Source: Gnetum montanum (Eukaryota; Streptophyta; Gnetopsida; Gnetales; Gnetaceae). From it: DNA of 41,889 bases. The stretch lies in the NCBI GenBank assembly GCA_015680685.1, contig MNCI01034881.1, positions 246,354 to 288,242 of the forward strand, written 5' to 3'. Position 1 is the stretch's first letter. The number at the start of each line of letters is the position of its first letter. Positions 22,262 through 33,173 of the stretch are shown one piece after another. The translations under genes were made by a program, and so were the position numbers. The notes under the pieces are model-generated. The model was not told the DNA's origin. It ran no database searches and saw nothing but the letters and a program-made list of their open reading frames with translations.

Positions 22262-24409
22262 TGTTGGCGATCGTTTGGGACACAACCACCAACGAGTGTC
22301 CTCGAACAGGATTTAGGAGCCTACTGGTCTCTAGAAACACGAAGGCCTAGATACCTCCAAATAAACTCAGTAGTTAATGTGAGTATTTGTGTGTGCTGTT
22401 GCAGTGTGCAGTTGTGTGAAATGTAACGATTGCGTTGTGTGTAAACTAAAAATGACTTACTTTAAAGAGATTCAGCCAACTTTGCCAAGTATTGTGAGTT
22501 GTTGAGAGTTTCCTATTTTGTTCAACTGCCTAGTCTACGTAGTCCTTATAATACCTACTTGTAACAAATAAAATTTTGTTAAAAAATTTGAGCACAACTC
22601 TGCAAATCTACTCCTAATTTTCCCTAGAGAAAGAGATAGTTCCACAAGAAAACTAGAAATAGAGCAAGATTTGATGGAAATAGACAGAAAAGAAAAGAAA
22701 GCAGATTTGTGTAGACCTCAAATATTTAAACAAGGTAAAATGACACGAGTAAACACTTCACAATAAAGCTATTCCAAATTCAATATAAACGAATTTTTCA
22801 AACTTCCAAGGTTCAAATAAGCAATTTCTTCAAGACAATCCTACTATGCTACCAAAAATTGATGCGTAAACTACCACGTACGAGACTCCATTTTGACTAG
22901 ATAATAGATGTCAACAATTGCATTCAAACAGAACCTTTGAAAGACTTGACAATTTCTAATTGAAATACCATGGAAATTCACTATAAACATAAAAAAAATC
23001 TATTCTGGTCTCATCAAAATACCAAATATTTTTTGAACCCTCTCGACTACTGAATTGTTCAACGACATGACTACAGGCAGAGGCTCTCTTACAACAATCC
23101 CAATAGCAGTTCCCACACGTTGCACAATAACAAAATTTACTACTAAAATGCTCTTAAGGCTTTTAAACACAAGCGCTTCTATGGAAAAATTTTAATAGAA
23201 ATTCTTATCAAACAACAAGAACAGTAAGAACAATCTAAAAATCCCAAAATTATTTGCCAAGGATGATACTATCTAAACCACTGGCTAAAAAATTTAAACA
23301 AAATAAAAAANTTAACTTAGGAAGTTAGGAAGTTAGGAGATAAATATTGCTTTTGAAAAATAAATCCAATAATTTCATAATATTTTTTACAATTATAGCT
23401 TTAATAGCCTTTCATTTTTTACTTGTTTTAAAATTTTGAAGAATGCTTATTGAAGTTCTTAGTGATTTTATAAACAAGGTGATAACATAATATCTACCTT
23501 GGCATAAATGTTGTTGGTACCTTAATCCTAAATAATTCATGTGTACTTTCACTCGTATGAAAATGGCTGGAAAATTTAAATTCGAAATATCAAGCCCGAA
23601 TGTGAAGGTGCCAAGTTTGGAACTGCTAGCAACTAATTCAAATTATCTTCCCTTGCCGAAAATCATTACCAACAACTGCCATCACGGGAGAAGGCTCAGC
23701 CACCGCATTAGGAAATGTCGCCCTATGTCCCGTAAGATTCTACAACCGTTCTAACCTTCACCTCTCACAAGTGCTCTTTCAATTTTGATGATTATATAGA
23801 AATTTTGCAAGGTGTTTTATCCTTGAGCAGAGCAAATTCGTATCCACCGCTGCCATCGTCAAAGCCGGAGATGTCATGCTTCAAGGAGAATCTTCCGCTG
23901 GATCTATGAAACCTGGAACTGCTACCATCCTTGGCGTACACGGATGAGGCATCTTTGGATCGATCAAACCCTCGGTCACACCTAGAAACCCTATCAATCC
24001 CAGATCAGGTGAAGACTTGCTCCTTTGCCCGCTGGCTGCGCCTCCCTCTACCAGATCTGGTCAAAGCCGAGGTCGTAGCCGCCGCGCACACGACTAAGGC
24101 TTCTCTTCCGTCTGCCATTGACTTCTCATCCGTCATTGTGCATCCTCCTTCCACTGGTCATATGTCCTCCACTCGCGTGTAGTCCTCCCTCATAGGTTCT
24201 AGAAGTATTCCTTGAGAATCTGGAGCCATTTCTGGCGATGCCGATGCCAACATCTTTGATATTTTTGCAATTTTATTCAATTTTTTCTGCAACAGAAACC
24301 TTCTCATCCTTTGTTAATTAAATTTACCGAATGAAATTCAAAACCTGTTGGTAATCCATTCATGAGGTCTTCCGCACACTTCCAACTCTTAAGTGGATCT
24401 TAATAATCT
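22262..24409 (-). repeat. 3' LTR (left), first part, up to the nested insertion
   Basis: It aligns along its length with 34074-36539. About 318 bp present in the right LTR, including its TATA box, are missing at the single N (23311). By eye I count 15 differences from the right LTR in the first 179 positions, six of them at CpG sites intact in the right LTR. It is interrupted at 24409/24410 by a solo LTR flanked by AATCT and AATCC, and resumes at 27130. Confidence 0.85.
23311..23311. other. Single unknown base marking a suspicious join
   Basis: Left of the N the sequence matches the right LTR to about 35120; right of it the match resumes at about 35455. The N therefore replaces some 318 bp. 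This may be an assembly shortcut between contig ends rather than a real deletion. Confidence 0.7.
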
Positions 24410-27129
24410 TGTTGGCACATTTGGCCATTTCATGGAACAATAAGACTCGTTGTGAATATTATTATTATTATGGGAGAGTGTAAGTGTGCCATTTCATACC
24501 ATTGGTATGAGATCTAAGGGAGACCATAAAATTATTGGTGAAAACAAATGATGCACATATGAAAGACAAGGAATAAAGATTGCAAGAGATAATGTGCCAA
24601 TAATGAATAAATTGACAAGCAAGGAATTTTTCATTGCCAGAGATATGTTCAGGAATTGATCATTTGGGTACTGGCAAAGAATAAAAGAAGGAAACTGGAA
24701 TTAGAAATGAAAAATAATAAAATCTTTGATTAATCATTATTTAGTTCACATTTTTGGCCCTATCTTGCAAGACCAAAAATACTCTACCAGAAAGCATCAT
24801 TTTCAAAAACAGTCAGGGCACGGCAATAGAAGTGTTCTTCTCAAATCTGCAAATATCGGGCATAACTGGATTATTACCAGTCATTCTTGCAATGCCCCTA
24901 AATGGCTCTGAACGACGTCGACGATCTTGGTGGTAGCATCCAGCATTTCAAGGCATTCGTTTATTTTTTTTTCTTTCTCCCTATCGTGAATACAGCCAGC
25001 GGGTCTATTTCTTCATCGCTTCCAACGTCGTTGATATTCTCGGTGGACGTGACCTTCAAAGCAGTCGCTCGGAGGCTCTCGTCGGTCTGGCCTATTCACA
25101 CTGAAAACCATTGTTGCTGCTAAAGAGCACCTGCATTGAAAATCATCCCTTTGCCGCCACTGCTACTGCTGCGGGCACTGTTACAGGAGTTATTTTGGCC
25201 TCTGTCGTTGCCATTGTCTTGCGTGCCAGCCGGAGCGTCACCTTGAGTGCTGGCTGTTGAGCCGCGACCATCAGTGTGGGCACTTGAGGGTGCTACAGAA
25301 TCAGCAGGGGAAGACTGCACGCCTGAGAAAGACGGATGGGCAGCGATGGGTAGAAAGAAGAAGGGCCCAACACGTTCCTCATGTTCTCAACAGCTCCAAA
25401 ACCCTCCACTGAAACCATCGGTTGCGGCAGAACCTCCTCTCACGGTGGCAGTTTGCATATGTGTTTGTTTCTATGGGTTTTGCGCAGAGGAGGAAACGAA
25501 CCAGCTGATTATTCCCGTCGTTCTTGAAACCGTTATTATCCAAACAGCAATTACCAATACATGGATTCAGAAATAAAATAAAGTGCACAGAAGATAAAGG
25601 TAGAGCCCTGGAATTACATTAGGGGTGCCACAAATTAAAATGTGAAATTACAACTCCACTTATGCATTCGGTTATATACATATACGTATATTTACATATC
25701 AACCCATGCATCAAATCCATGGTTACTATCTCTATCACTACAAGGGAAGTGAAAAGGAAAGGACAATCATGGGATATTTGTGTAACATCCTATAAAAGGA
25801 GATATTTGGCTATTATCCCTTTTATTTATAACTATAACATTTATAACTAAATTGTAGCCTTTTTATCTCTTTGGTGGTTGCAACCACCCAAAATTGTTGT
25901 AACTTACCTAACTTGTTGGACAAGTAACCTCCTAGCTTGTTGGGCAAGTAATTTTCTGATTGGATAGTCNNNNNNNNNNNNNNNNNNNNNNNNNNNNNNN
26001 NNNNNNNNNNNNNNNNNNNNNNNNNNNNNNNNNNNNNNNNNNNNNNNNNNNNNNNNNNNNNNNNNNNNNNNNNNNNNNNNNNNNNNNNNNNNNNNNNNNN
26101 NNNNNNNNNNNNNNNNNNNNNNNNNNNNNNNNNNNNNNNNNNNNNNNNNNNNNNNNNNNNNNNNNNNNNNNNNNNNNNNNNNNNNNNNNNNNNNNNNNNN
26201 NNNNNNNNNNNNNNNNNNNNNNNNNNNNNNNNNNNNNNNNNNNNNNNNNNNNNNNNNNNNNNNNNNNNNNNNNNNNNNNNNNNNNNNNNNNNNNNNNNNN
26301 NNNNNNNNNNNNNNNNNNNNNNNNNNNNNNNNNNNNNNNNNNNNNNNNNNNNNNNNNNNNNNNNNNNNNNNNNNNNNNNNNNNNNNNNNNNNNNNNNNNN
26401 NNNNNNNNNNNNNNNNNNNNNNNNNNNNNNNNNNNNNNNNNNNNNNNNNNNNNNNNNNNNNNNNNNNNNNNNNNNNNNNNNNNNNNNNNNNNNNNNNNNN
26501 NNNNNNNNNNNNNNNNNNNNNNNNNNNNNNNNNNNNNNNNNNNNNNNNNNNNNNNNNNNNNNNNNNNNNNNNNNNNNNNNNNNNNNNNNNNNNNNNNNNN
26601 NNNNNNNNNNNNNNNNNNNNNNNNNNNNNNNNNNNNNNNNNNNNNNNNNNNNNNNNNNNNNNNNNNNNNNNNNNNNNNNNNNNNNNNNNNNNNNNNNNNN
26701 NNNNNNNNNNNNNNNNNNNNNNNNNNNNNNNNNNNNNNNNNNNNNNNNNNNNNNNNNNNNNNNNNNNNNNNNNNNNNNNNNNNNNNNNNNNNNNNNNNNN
26801 NNNNNNNNNNNNNNNNNNNNNNNNNNNNNNNNNNNNNNNNNNNNNNNNNNNNNNNNNNNNNNNNNNNNNNNNNNNNNNNNNNNNNNNNNNNNNNNNNNNN
26901 NNNNNNNNNNNNNNNNNNNNNNNNNNNNNNNNNNNNNNNNNNNNNNNNNNACACAACGCAATCGTTACATTTCTCACAACCGCACACCGCAACAGCACAC
27001 ACACATACTCACATTAACTACTGAGTTTATTTGAAGATATCTGGGCCTTGGTGTTGCCAGAGACCAGCAGGCACCTAAATCCTGTTCGAGGACACTCGTT
27101 GGCAGTCGCGTCCCAAACGGTCGCCAACA
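24410..27129 (+). repeat. Nested solo LTR of a related subfamily, inverted relative to the host LTR
   Basis: It begins TGTTGGCACATTTGGCC and ends GGTCGCCAACA, i.e. the LTR in element sense on the + strand. Flanks AATCT (24405-24409) and AATCC (27130-27134) form a 5-bp target duplication with one mismatch, and the host LTR sequence resumes exactly after it. The last 179 bp match the right LTR with only four differences. The U3 part after the first ~30 bp differs entirely from the host LTR and instead matches 575-1224. It contains a GC-rich, gene-like island (about 24900-25580) with open frames on both strands, for example 25247-25576 (+) and 25120-25320 (-). No internal coding region remains. 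The 981-base gap hides its R/U5 centre. Confidence 0.82.
25970..26950. other. Assembly gap (981 N)
   Basis: Run of N inside the solo LTR. Open frames spanning it are artefacts. The LTR including the gap is 2720 bp, the same as the intact right LTR, so the gap size is plausible. Confidence 0.95.
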
Positions 27130-27390
27130 AATCCATTATCCAACATTAGTGGGGAGTATGCTTTTTGCGGTAAATAATTTCATCCTTTGTTTGCTATTCC
27201 AATCTTCAATAAAGGCATTTTAATCTTGTTTTACAAGAAGGCCTTAACATCAAAATTATTTACTAGTGGATGTTTCTTCAAAAATACCCATCAACTCACA
27301 ATACTAAAACTACAAATTTACAACCAGGGATTGTGCCAATTTTAAACAAAATATTCCAGCTGTTCCATGGAATGGCCAAATGTGCCAACA
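27130..27390 (-). repeat. 3' LTR (left), second part, after the nested insertion
   Basis: It aligns with 36535-36793, from AATCCATTATCCAACATTAG to the terminal TGTGCCAACA. It is the outer, U3-start end of the 3' LTR and adjoins the polypurine tract. Confidence 0.85.
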
Positions 27391-27410
27391 TTTATGCCCC
27401 CTCATTTCAA
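27391..27410 (-). other. Polypurine tract
   Basis: On the minus strand TTGAAATGAGGGGGCATAAA lies directly against the TGTTGG start of the 3' LTR. A G-rich purine run at this position primes plus-strand synthesis in LTR retroelements. Confidence 0.75.
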
Positions 27411-27572
27411 GACTAAAACATATTGAAAATTTCAATAAATTTTTATAGTTGAATAGAAATCTTTTTTGAGGAAAATTCCCATTTGACATAAGGTGTGATG
27501 GGACAAAAACCTCATTCCTAAGCAAAATCAAACAGTACACAACAAACTATACATTATCAAGTCCTTCATGGA

Positions 27573-28067
27573 CTATTCTTGGGATGGAAACTGAATTGTG
27601 AGGGTTACCCTAGTGGGAATCCTCATCTCTCTAGTTGTTTCATAGGAAATCTCTGATGTGATGCAGGTGGTCCTGTTGCTCTCAGGCTTCGTACAGCTCT
27701 CACCTTGATCTACATGAGCTTTCTCTTCGGCACTTTTCTCATTTTCCTTTTCGGATGAGCTCTTCTGTTCTTCTCCATTAGGTCCTTCATTTTCCTCTCG
27801 GGAGACAAAAGCTTCTCCCCATCCCCATGATGGCTCTTCTCCTTTTTCTTCTTCTTTGGAACAATCTTGATATCGCCCCCAAATATTGGACTCTATATCC
27901 AAACCTCTAGTGAGAAAAGAAAATTCATCGGACAACCAAGCCATAAAAGGACACTCCTTTGGAGCTCCACAAGATCTAGCCTTTAGATAAGCCTTCAATA
28001 CATGCTCAAGGCAACATCCCATCACATATGAAATAAAAGTCTTTCTCATTGCTCTCTCAAACTCCAT
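27573..28067 (-). CDS. Unidentified 164-aa ORF between integrase and 3' LTR
   Basis: Intact ATG-to-stop frame in the same sense as gag-pol. Residues 1-65 are mixed, with three Cys (in GCCLEH and ECPF) and strings RKTFISYVMG and FMAWLSDEFSFL. Residues 70-125 are very acidic and rich in E, S and K (KEEEKGEE, SSSEKENEKSAEEK), probably disordered. The tail is T/R-rich. There is no signal peptide, membrane segment or recognised domain. A TATA-like box lies about 70 bp upstream, so it may be expressed from its own promoter. Pol has roughly one disabling change per 0.9 kb, so survival of a 495-bp frame is not by itself proof of selection. It could be a captured host fragment or an accessory element gene. 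Confidence 0.5.
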   Translation of the reverse strand: MEFERAMRKTFISYVMGCCLEHVLKAYLKARSCGAPKECPFMAWLSDEFSFLTRGLDIESNIWGRYQDCSKEEEKGEEPSWGWGEAFVSREENEGPNGEEQKSSSEKENEKSAEEKAHVDQGESCTKPESNRTTCITSEISYETTREMRIPTRVTLTIQFPSQE

Positions 28068-28135
28068 TAGCTCTTTCTAACCTTCACTACTAAACTTGAA
28101 TTGAAAGATGATAAAATCTTAAGCAATCTAACCCT

Positions 28136-28146
28136 CTTTTTATAGG
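28136..28146 (-). promoter_or_regulatory. TATA-like box upstream of the 164-aa ORF
   Basis: The minus strand reads CCTATAAAAAGAGG at this site. The ATG at 28067 is about 70 bp downstream, which would leave a transcript leader of about 40-45 nt if initiation occurs some 30 bp after the box. It resembles the LTR's own TATA (CCTATAAAAAGGC). Confidence 0.45.
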
Positions 28147-28278
28147 TGATAAAAATTTGAACTCCCACCCAAGTGTCTTCAACCAAGCTTCCTTCTTTTT
28201 AGGCATTCAAACCATTTTTCACAATCCTCACTAAGTGGTGGATGAGTCATCTTTCCCACTTATCAAACTTGTAGAATT

Positions 28279-28320
28279 CCACTTGTTTCACTTGTAGGCT
28301 TCCACTTGCCTCACTTGAGG
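28279..28320. repeat. Cluster of four CACTTG words
   Basis: CACTTG occurs four times within 42 bp (ccACTTGtttCACTTGtaggcttcCACTTGcctCACTTGagg), about 135-180 bp upstream of the TATA-like box. The surrounding 28150-28524 is AT-rich non-coding DNA between integrase and the extra ORF. It could be a cis-element cluster or a simple short repeat. Confidence 0.45.
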
Positions 28321-28524
28321 AAAGATAATGTCCCAAATATAAATAAAGCATAATTAAATATAATAATGGACACTATACTCCTAGTAATATTTACATAATA
28401 CTATATACATATATTATTTTGTGTAATGACATCTTCAAGCTATATGCAATTGTCCCAAATAATGTTTTATATGCAAAACATTATATGGAAATTGCAATTC
28501 CATGCCATCCAAGGTTGATAATTT

Positions 28525-29499
28525 TTAAGTATCCTCTAATAATTGCTTTGTAATTTGAAAGGGACCAATCCATGTTGGGATAAACTTATTTGGTTTCTTC
28601 ATATTCCATAATAGTAAAAGGTCCCCTATCTTAAAAGTTCTTTTCAAAGCCTTTCTATCAAACCATCTTTTAACTTGAGAGGTATTCTATAACAAATTAT
28701 CCCTCGCTTTATCTACTTCAGCTTCTCTTTTAATGAGCAAAGTCATGAAACTCCTATCTTTATCAGTTTTTTCACTATATCTTTGTATACATTCAGAAGC
28801 TGAACTTATAATCTTGTTTGTAATCCTTGCTGGCAAACCATAAACTAAGTTATATGGTGATGTCCTGATAGCTTTCTTGAATCTGATTCAATCTGACCAT
28901 AATGCGGATTGTAGATAATCGATCCAATTTCCTAGATTCCCACCCATTGATTTCTTGATATAAATGATAAAATTTTTATTGGTGGATTCTGCTAGGCCAT
29001 TTCCTTGAGGATAATAATTTGATGAGGAAAATAAGAAAATGGATTTTTTAGATGCCCATTGGATAAACTCTTCAGATTTGAAGGTGGGTCCATTGTCTGA
29101 CACTAACACTTTGGGTAGACCAAATCTACTTAGAATTTGATCTTCTAGAAACTTAATCACATCTGATGTTGAACTTCCTCTTAGAGCTTTTGCTTCAGAC
29201 CATTTAGTGAAATAATCAGTAGCTGTGAGAATAAAGTTATGTCCAGCTCTTGAAGGAGTAATTATACCAATAAAATACAAACCCCATTGCTGAAATGGTC
29301 TATCTGCAACTACTGGCTTTAAAGGGGCTCTAGCCCTTTTAATCTTGGACCCATGAATTTGACATTTATAGCATTTTTGAATCTTTGAACTAATGTCTTG
29401 ATACATGGAAGGCCAGTAATATCCATATCGAAGTATATGTTGCATAGTTGACTTAGGGGATTCATAAAATAGATTCAAATGATCATGAAATTGTTCCAA
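28525..29499 (-). pseudogene. int: Integrase, Ty3 type (broken)
   Basis: The open part is 29499-28888 (203 codons). It has an H2C2-like zinc region (HDHL at residues 5-8, C43 and C46 in KCYKC; the second His is not evident), then the catalytic core with D95 (TATDYFTKW), D135 (VSDNGPTF) and E171 (GLAES), a D-35-E spacing. After a TGA at 28888 the same frame continues: TSPYNLVYG, a TAG at 28687, then RWFDRKALKRTF, KIGDLLLLW and WIGPFQI, the C-terminal GPF module, ending at TAA 28525. It is out of frame with the RT segment by a small indel near 29500. The enzyme would insert the cDNA into the chromosome; this copy cannot be translated whole. Confidence 0.87.
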
Positions 29500-31460
29500 A
29501 ATGAAACTAATTTGATCATTATGAATACTCCCTGAAAATCCTTTTTGTATAATATACCATCTTTAACAACAAATCTTTTTGCTCTTTTGAAGAAAGCTCT
29601 CTTTTGACTTGTAGTTAATTTTTTTGGGATTTTCCTTGTACTAAGAAATTTGAGAATTTCATCATACCAATTCTCTTCATGGGTGTCAAGTGTACAAACT
29701 TCACTTTCTCTAGTCATTAACTTGGCTAGTCCCATTCCCTTAATTGTCTTGCATATTTCCAATGAAAATCTGAAACTTTGCAACTTAATAAGCCATTTTC
29801 CTCTTTTCAATCCAATCTCATTTTGGGATAGGAATCGCTTGACTGCAGGTTCAATTAGCATAATGTGAACTAATGAACTCTCCAAATAATATTTAAAATG
29901 CTGAAGTGCCTTGATGACTGCGAAAGCTTGTTTCTCTAAGTCTGAATAATTTAACTCTGAACCTTTCAACTGATACCCAAAAAATCCAATTGGTTCATCT
30001 TGACCTTCACTATCCTTTTGTGTTAGAACAGCAGCGATAGAATCATTTGAAGCAAAAGAGTATAACCAAAAATCTTCTTTAAGTCTAGGCTTTACCAAAT
30101 ATGGAGCCTCTTGTATAGCCTTTTTAATTTCTGATAAAGCTCTCTCTGATTCTGGTGTTTTCTCTACTTGGACATCCTTTTTTAGCATATGCATCAAAGG
30201 TTTGGTAATTTCAGTAAACCCGGGGATGAACTTTTTCACAAAGTTTATCTTCCCAAAGAAAGATCTAAGAGATTTCTTACTTGTGGGATGCTCAATATTC
30301 TGTACTGCTTGGATTCGGGAATTGTCTATGGCAATTCCTTCTTGACATATCACATGGCCTAATAAACTTCCAGATTTAACCCCGAAGATACACTTCTTAG
30401 GATTTAATGAAATACCAAACTCACGACATCTATCGAAAACTTGCTGGAGATGATTAATATGATCTTCTTTTTTCTTTGAAAATATTGTAATATCATCCAA
30501 ATAAACCACCACGAATTTGCCTAATAAATCCTTAAATGCTAAATCCATTGCTCTTTGAAAAGTAGCTCCAGCATTTGACAATCCAAATGGCATTCTTTGG
30601 TAGGCAAAAGTTCCCCATTTGGTGATAAATGATGTTTTGTATCTATCATTCTTATCTACCACGATTTGATTATAACCTGAGAAACCATCTAAGAAAGAAT
30701 ATACTTGACAACCTGAGACTTTAATCAGCATCTCATCAATTCTTGGAAGTGGATACTTATCCTTTTTTGAAGCATCATTTAGATTTCTAAAGTCTACACA
30801 AAGCCTTATATCACCATTTTTCTTTCTCACTGGAACAAGGTTAGCAAGCCATGTCGAATATCGTACTGGATATATGATTCGTGCTTGCAACAACTTCTTG
30901 ATTTCGGCTTCCATAGCTGGTTCAAATGATGGATTAAATTTCCTTTGTTTTTGCTTGACTATTTTGCAACCTTCTATTAAAGGAATCTTGTGTGTCATCA
31001 CATCTTGTCTAAAAGCTTTAAGATCATCATAGGACCAAGAAAAATTATCCAAATTATCTCTTAGACATGACAACAAGTCTTGCTTGAAACTCGAGTCTCT
31101 TTCCTTTGTAACATTCAACATCTTTGGCATCTTGTCTAATCCAAAATTCACTACCTCGAAAGCTTGACTATCTGAGTCTTTTAAATCCTTTCCAGTAAGT
31201 AAATTTTTCTTGAATTCATGTTCCAAATTAATCATCCTTTTTGGAATGAAATTAGCTTTGGAATTTGATAACGTTTCAGGTGTCACTTGACCCTCAAATT
31301 CTTGTTTATTCTTCATAAATCTTAGTACTTGATCATCTTCTTCAAATACTTGTAAATGTCTTATATTGTCTGGTACTGATGGCTGATGTTCTTCTTCAAT
31401 CATGACATCTTTGTAACTCTCTAATAATTGCATATCCAACGTTGAAGATGCCTTTTCCAA
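29475..31460 (-). pseudogene. pol: Reverse transcriptase plus degenerate RNase H (pol segment)
   Basis: A 661-codon open frame. Residues 1-10 are the tail of the upstream RNase H. The RT spans about residues 165-400: LVPVRKKNGDIRLCVDFRNL (208-227), motif A SFLDGFSGYNQ with D258, RMPFGLSNAGATFQ, catalytic YLDD (320-323) and SLNPKKC. The following RNase H (about 460-550) has lost its first catalytic Asp: YSFASNDSIAAVL stands where the family has a D-A-S type motif, and the third Asp position reads IEPAV. Residues 595-645 lead into integrase (KRAFFKRAKRFVVKDGILYKKD). The frame ends by a frameshift near 29500, so RT and integrase are not continuous. Upstream it is in frame with the protease/RNase H ORF but separated by stops at 31635 and 31503. 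Confidence 0.9.
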
Positions 31461-31469
31461 ATCATCGGC

Positions 31470-31820
31470 TATAAGATTCTCAGCTCTATTTATATGCTCT
31501 ATTTAGCAATGTTGAAATTGATCTAACATCTTACAAGAAAGTTGCTTATAAGATCTCAAGAACGATCTTTTTATGACACAGTTACCCTTTACTTGTTCAC
31601 AAACTAATCTTGAGTCCCCCTTTATAGTGATTACTCAGATCTTTTTGTCTAGAGCTATTCTCATACCAATACATAAAGCTTCATACTCAGCCTTGTTGTT
31701 AGTACAAGGGAAAGATAGATGAATTTCTTTGAGAATTTTAGGTGAATCATTCTTTAATATAACTATACCGACTCTTGAACCCTTTGAATTACATGAACCG
31801 TCAAAGTATAGCTCCCATTT
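31470..31820 (-). pseudogene. Second RNase H domain, placed before the reverse transcriptase
   Basis: It starts as WELYFDGSCNSKGS (first Asp in FDGS), then PCTNNKAEYEAL (Glu), IKGDSRLV (second Asp) and HINRAENLIADDLEKA (His..N..AD). These are the D, E, D, D pattern of the archaeal/plant-type RNase H known as the additional domain of Tat-lineage Ty3 elements. It straddles the 3' end of the protease ORF and the start of the RT ORF and is cut by TGA (31635) and TAA (31503) in an otherwise single frame. Domain identity is firm from motifs; its position upstream of RT rather than after the usual RNase H is the notable point. Confidence 0.82.
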
Positions 31821-33173
31821 ATCCTCATTCTTCGATTGTTCTTTTTCAGAACTATAATTTTCTTGTAGTGTACAAATTTTGTTTTCAACACCTTCTTTTT
31901 CAACCATTTTACTTTTTCTATTTGAAGTAATATTATCTATCATCAAATGTTCACTATAGATGTAGATTTGATTTGGTTCTCCCTTCCAAGGTAACCACAT
32001 GTGAGAATAATCTGTTGATATGTAACCTGAGAAATTCTTACTCCAACTTCTACTCAATAAGAGACTATGTGAATCTGGTATATCTGCCACTTGAATAGTT
32101 ACTCTACTTCTGATGCGGGGTTCAGAAGCAATTTCCAATAGAACATTTGGTAATTGACCCACAATCTTCACTCTACTTTTATCCACTTGAACAATCTTTT
32201 TATTTGATTTTTCAGGAATCAAACCAAGTTTCTTACATATAGACAATGGCATTATAGTAGACGTAGCTCCAGAATCAATCAAACAATTGTGTAAGTATTT
32301 ATCCTTTAATTTCATTGTCAAAAGAAAAGGAGGAGCTTCCTTATCATATGAGGTCTTTAATTTCTCATCATTATTAGACACATAACTTAACTCTGATTCT
32401 CTAGCTCTCCTTTTACCTTTAATGAACTCTAAAGCCTTTCTTTGCTGATCTCCTATTTGAAGCAACTGATAGAGGCTAATATTGGCTTTGACATGTTTAA
32501 GGTCTTCTATCAAATCATATTCTCCATCACCAATGAAGCTTGATCTCTTTATCCATTTGTTGAAAGACTGATTTGGAGTGCTTTGCTCCACTTGATTGTC
32601 TTTACCTTTATTCTTATCCCTTCTACTTGGCTCAAAAGCTTTTCTCTTAGTAGATGGATCAGTAATAACATTTGGGGGTCTAGAAGTAGTTAGTCTTTCC
32701 TTAGATCGAAGACTATATCCATTTTCCTCATTGTTATTACATTCTTCATCTGAAGACATATCTTCTTCAGAACTTGATAGAGAAGAAGTATCACTAGATC
32801 CATTGCTAGAAGATTTACTTGCATAATGAACACTAGATAACTCATTATCAGATTCAATATCAAGAAAGTTGGACATAATAAGGTCACTTTCATCCTCATC
32901 TTCTGCTAACTTAGTGTCTTGATGTTTATGCTTTCTATTTTTCCTTTCTTCCTTGATATTAACTCTTGCCAATGCTTTTTCAAGCTTCACTATTTTGTTA
33001 GACATATCTCTCATTAATTGTCCTTTTTCAGATCCTACTCTTTCATGTTCTTGCTCTATCTTAACATGAGATGGACCTGGTAAAGCTTTAAATTGAGCAA
33101 AATCTTGCATAGGAATCATAACTCTTTCTTCTCTTTTTTGAATTGCAATATTTTCTTCAGGATTCAAGTTCAA
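31635..33173 (-). pseudogene. Protease-containing pol ORF (512 codons from the gag stop)
   Basis: It lies in the same frame as gag, separated only by a UAG; the first sense codon after it is UUG. Residues 1-290 are a low-complexity, Ser- and acid-rich linker (SSSNGSSDTSSLSSSEED, 121-138) with basic clusters and no CCHC knuckle. The aspartic protease follows: NCLIDSGATSTIMPLSI with catalytic D300, then QLPNVLLEI and LLLSRSW. From residue 452 the second RNase H starts. It would be made as part of a gag-pol protein by stop readthrough, or the stop may simply be a mutation. The protease processes the polyprotein in the particle. Confidence 0.82.

Noticed and set aside
23539-23754. 71-codon + strand frame, also present at 35687-35884, as a gene
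   Set aside because: It is shared only because both lie in the two LTRs of one element, is antisense to the element and has no recognisable domain. Noted under the LTR instead.
25785-25805. CCTATAAAAGGAG as the solo LTR's core promoter
   Set aside because: By alignment to the right LTR this lies in U3 upstream of the AACTTGTTGGGCAAG region, while the true promoter equivalent should lie inside the N gap. It may still be a chance TATA.
25822-27024. Long open frames of 354-379 codons on both strands
   Set aside because: They consist almost entirely of unknown residues from the N gap and have no coding evidence.
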